Assembly (NCBI GenBank): GCA_963809205.1
Contig: CAWEIS010000025.1
Span: 186,001 to 250,000, forward strand
DNA: 64,000 bases
Direction: 5' to 3'
DNA from: DATLLN01 sp963809205
GTDB lineage: Bacteria > Actinomycetota > Thermoleophilia > Gaiellales > JAICJC01
Shown here one piece after another: positions 61,710 through 64,000 of this stretch. The position numbers and the translations under genes were made by a program. The first letter of the stretch is position 1; the number at the start of each line of letters is the position of its first letter. The notes under the pieces were generated by a model. It did no database searches, was not told the origin of the DNA, and worked only from the letters and a program-made list of their open reading frames with translations.

Positions 61710-63197
61710 TCGACCCCGCCTCGCTGCAGGTGATGGGCTCCGCACTGCGGGGCGTCGCCGAGGAGATGGGCGCGGCGCTCGTCCGGGCCGCGCACTCGGC
61801 CAACATCAAGGAGCGGCGCGACTGCTCGACGGCCGTGTTCGACCGCCGCGGGCGGATGATCGCGCAGGCCGAGCACATGCCGGTGCATCTGGGCGCGATG
61901 CCCGACGCGGTCGCCGCCTGCCTCGAGCTGAAGCCGAAGCGCGGCGACGTGATGGTGGTCAACGACCCGTACACGGGCGGCACGCACCTGCCCGACATCA
62001 CGCTGGTATCACGTCGCCGGCGACCTCGGCCTGCTGGTCTCGCGCGCCCACTACGCCGACGTCGGCGGGATGTCGCCGGCCAGCCTGCCGGTCGGGGCGC
62101 GGGAGCTGTACCAGGAGGGGCTGGTGATTCCGCCGGTGCGCCTGACCCCGGACGTGGAGCGGCTGATGATGGCGAACATGCGCAATCCGCGTGAGCGGCT
62201 GGCCGACCTGCGGGCCCAGATCGCGTGCCACCGCACCGGGGCGGAGCGGCTGGCGGAGCTCTCGCGGCGGTTCGGCCGGGCGCGCCTGCTGCGCGGCATG
62301 GACGAGCTGCACGCGGCCAGCGAGCGGCGGATCGCCGCGGCCGTCGGCCCGGCTGCCGGACGGCACCTACCGCGCGGCGGACGTGATGGAGGGCGACGGC
62401 ATCTCGACCCGGGACGTGCCGATCGAGGTGGCGGTGACCGTCCGCGGGAGGCGCCTGACCGTTGACTTCGCGGGCACCGCGCCGCAGCAGCCGGGCAACG
62501 TCAACTGCCCGATCGCCGTCACGCGGTCGGCGGTCTATTACGTCGTGCGGATGGCCTGCGACCCGGACATCCCGGCCTCCGGCGGCGCCTACGCCCCGGT
62601 CGAGGTGGTCGCGCCCGAGGGCTGCCTGGTCAACGCCCGGTTCCCCGGCGCCGTCGTGGCGGGCAACGTCGAGACCTCCAGCCGCATCGTCGACGTGGTG
62701 CAGGCGGCGCTCGGCCAGGCGTTGCCGCTCCCGGCGATGGGGCAGGGCACGATGAACAACGTCAGCTTCGGCAACAGCCGGTTCACGCACTACGAGACGA
62801 TCGGCGGCGGCCAGGGCGCCTGCCCCGATGCGCCGGGGCCGAGCGCCGTGCACGTGGCGATGTCGAACACGCTGAACACGCCGGTCGAGGTGCTGGAGCA
62901 GGAGTTCCCGCTGCGGATCGAGCGGTACGAGGTGCGGCGGCGAAGCGGCGGCGAGGGGAGCACCGGGGAGGCGACGGCGTCGTCCGCGCCTACCGGGTGC
63001 TCGAGGACTGCCGGGTCTCGGTGATGACCGAGCGCCGCCGCCACGCGCCGCCCGGCGCGGCCGGCGGCGGGCCCGGCGCTCGCGGCGAGAACCGCCTCAA
63101 CGGCAGGCGGATCCCGGCCAAGACCAGCCTGGATCTGAAGGCCGGGGACGTGCTCGAGATCCGCACGCCGGGCGGCGGCGGATGGGGCGCCGTGTAA
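61706..63197 (+). pseudogene. hyuB: Hydantoinase/oxoprolinase subunit B, frameshifted
   Basis: About 497 residues if repaired. ERRDCSTAVFDRRGRMIAQAEH and VVNDPYTGGTHLPDIT are diagnostic, later IETSSRIV-type and NTLNTPVE segments, ending LRIERYEVRRRSGG and EIRTPGGGGWG. Indels near 62008, 62348 and 62960 split it into four reading frames. The ATG overlaps the hyuA stop (ATGA). The stop codon lies inside the 31-bp palindrome at 63193. Confidence 0.85.
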
Positions 63198-63223
63198 CAA
63201 CGGGGTCAGACCCCTTTGTTACA
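63193..63223. repeat. 31-bp palindrome with GGGGTCAGACCCC core
   Basis: Arms TGTAACAA and TTGTTACA flank GGGGTC-A-GACCCC, with a single C/T mismatch between. It contains the hyuB stop. It could fold as a terminator or be a REP-type mobile palindrome; only one copy is in this window. Confidence 0.7.
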
Positions 63224-63235
63224 TGAGCGAGGCGG

Positions 63236-63361
63236 TCAGTGCCGGTCGAAGAGCACGAGCGTCGCGATCGCGGCCAGCGCGACGAGGGTCCAGACGATGA
63301 TCGCCTGGGCCTGTTGATCGGCAGCCGGCTGCGCAGCGAGCAATACCGCGACGATGCTCAC
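63236..63361 (-). CDS. Possible small membrane protein (41 aa)
   Basis: GTG start, no clear ribosome-binding site. One hydrophobic helix near the C-terminus (AIIVWTLVALAAIATLVLF) is followed by DRH. Nothing else supports it; it is divergent from the ClpS-like frame. Confidence 0.3.
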   Translation of the reverse strand: MSIVAVLLAAQPAADQQAQAIIVWTLVALAAIATLVLFDRH

Positions 63362-63413
63362 GCCGGTTTCTTCGGCCGAAACCGACCGGGGCTTGAGCAG
63401 GTGTTTTCGCCGG

Positions 63414-63419
63414 TACACT
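63414..63419 (+). promoter_or_regulatory. Leaderless-type -10 box of the ClpS-like frame
   Basis: TACACT ends 7 nt before the ATG at 63427. TTGAGC at 63393-63398 could be a -35 box, with a short 15-bp spacer. Confidence 0.4.
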
Positions 63420-63426
63420 CGAATCC

Positions 63427-63654
63427 ATGAGCACCGTCGCGCCGCCCGTGCGCAAGCAGAAGCCCCGCTCCACCGGGCCCGGCTCGGGCAGCGACCGGCC
63501 GTGGCTGGTGATCGTCAAGAACGAGTCGCACACAACACGAGCCAAGGGCGGCGAGCAGGTGGCCATCAGTACGCCTGCGCCCAGGTGGCCGTCTCGGTCC
63601 CCGACCGCCCGCACACCGCGCAGGGTGCGCCGGGATCCTCCGCCTCGAGCGTGA
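63427..63654 (+). pseudogene. ClpS-like N-terminus, apparently truncated
   Basis: The first ~40 residues look like a ClpS adaptor: a basic disordered leader, then RPWLVIVKNESHTT, which lines up with the family's strand and N-[DE]-x-H-x-T motif. After that the sequence no longer resembles ClpS in any frame. The last ~90 bp overlap the convergent proS gene and read as Arg/Pro-rich noise. The clear promoter and start suggest a real gene that lost its body, or an assembly gap. Confidence 0.4.
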
Positions 63655-64000
63655 GCAGGCGGATTGTGGCCGACGTGGAGCCCTTGACCTCCGCTTCACA
63701 GGACTCATGTCCACACCAGGGCGCGACCGCGAACCCGCGGCCGGCCGACAGGTAGGCGAACAGCTGCTGGCCGTCCTCGATGTGGGCGGTGTGCGCGAGC
63801 TGGAACGCCTGCGCCTGCTCGAACAGCGAGCGCTGGATATCCCCGAGCAGGTCGGGAACGACCGCCGCGACGCCGTCCAGCGGCAGCTGCGAGCGGCCGT
63901 CGCCGTCCCGCCGCACCACGGTCACCAGGCCCGCGTCGAGGTCGCGCGCGCCCAGTTCGAGCCGCACAGGCACGCCCTTCAGCTCCCACTCGTAGAACTT
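63566..64000 (-). CDS. proS: Prolyl-tRNA synthetase, class III type, C-terminal part
   Basis: The 5' end lies beyond the right edge; the frame is open from KFYEWELKGVPVRLELGARD, the anticodon-binding domain. The C-terminal zinc-type domain follows: APWCGHESCEAEVKGSTSAT, then CAVCG, ending WAQAY, which is the hallmark of the archaeal/eukaryote-like ProRS (no editing insert expected). It charges tRNA-Pro; a tRNA-Pro gene is also in this window. Confidence 0.9.
   Translation of the reverse strand, partial: KFYEWELKGVPVRLELGARDLDAGLVTVVRRDGDGRSQLPLDGVAAVVPDLLGDIQRSLFEQAQAFQLAHTAHIEDGQQLFAYLSAGRGFAVAPWCGHESCEAEVKGSTSATIRLLTLEAEDPGAPCAVCGRSGTETATWAQAY

Overview
This 64 kb window is high-GC DNA (roughly 70% G+C by eye). 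Several traits point to an actinobacterium: a LexA box of the actinobacterial type (CGAAC-N4-GTTCG) in front of dinB, many apparently leaderless genes, and str, S10, spc and alpha ribosomal operons joined in one block. A deep-branching class such as Thermoleophilia is my best guess, but the sequence alone does not prove it.

Layout. (1) 1-752: the C-terminal part of a membrane protein. (2) 873-20686: one co-directional block of translation genes, rpsL-rpsG-fusA-tuf, then the S10 and spc sets (rpsJ to rpmD and rplO), secY-adk-map, then rpmJ-rpsM-rpsK-rpsD-rpoA-rplQ. Spacing is very tight with many 1-4 nt overlaps. infA is missing from its usual place between map and rpmJ, and a promoter-like element sits there instead. 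L22, S3 and L15 carry long acidic Ala/Pro/Glu-rich C-terminal tails. (3) 20.7-33.2 kb: housekeeping and small accessory genes (truA, methyltransferase, esterase, surE, histidine phosphatase, VOC protein, cupredoxin, ligA, a DacB-type carboxypeptidase, a tiny HTH protein, a Nif3-family protein) and a tRNA-Pro(CGG) with a strong terminator. (4) 33.2-42.2 kb: kelch protein, succinate-semialdehyde dehydrogenase, SOS-controlled dinB, a marR/SHOCT divergent pair with a clear operator, a sedolisin-like protease, an aldo/keto reductase, a ferritin-like protein and a CHAP protein.

(5) 42.3-51.4 kb: a carbohydrate island. Two PfkB kinases face an operon running SIS isomerase, solute-binding protein, two permeases and an ATPase, with a divergent DeoR regulator, a cupin and a family-4 glycosidase. 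(6) 51.5-56.4 kb: a YqgE-family protein, a thiamine-type ABC transporter whose binding-protein gene is headed by a TPP riboswitch, a GNAT protein, a zinc protease, and a bolA/glutaredoxin pair. (7) 56.4-63.2 kb: a sarcosine-oxidase-like flavoenzyme, an amidase, a C45 acyltransferase-like protein and hydantoinase subunits HyuA and HyuB, which together suggest catabolism of N-methylhydantoin or related cyclic ureides. (8) 63.2-64 kb: a 31-bp palindrome, a stunted ClpS-like reading frame, and the C-terminus of a class III prolyl-tRNA synthetase running off the right edge.

Two patterns cut across the window. Most genes that start a transcription unit outside the ribosomal block have a TANNNT hexamer 5-9 nt before the start codon and no Shine-Dalgarno sequence, the signature of leaderless transcription. 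In addition, at least eleven single-base-scale frameshifts interrupt otherwise convincing genes between 26 and 63 kb, six of them in hyuA/hyuB. They may be assembly errors or genuine decay; the raw sequence cannot tell which.
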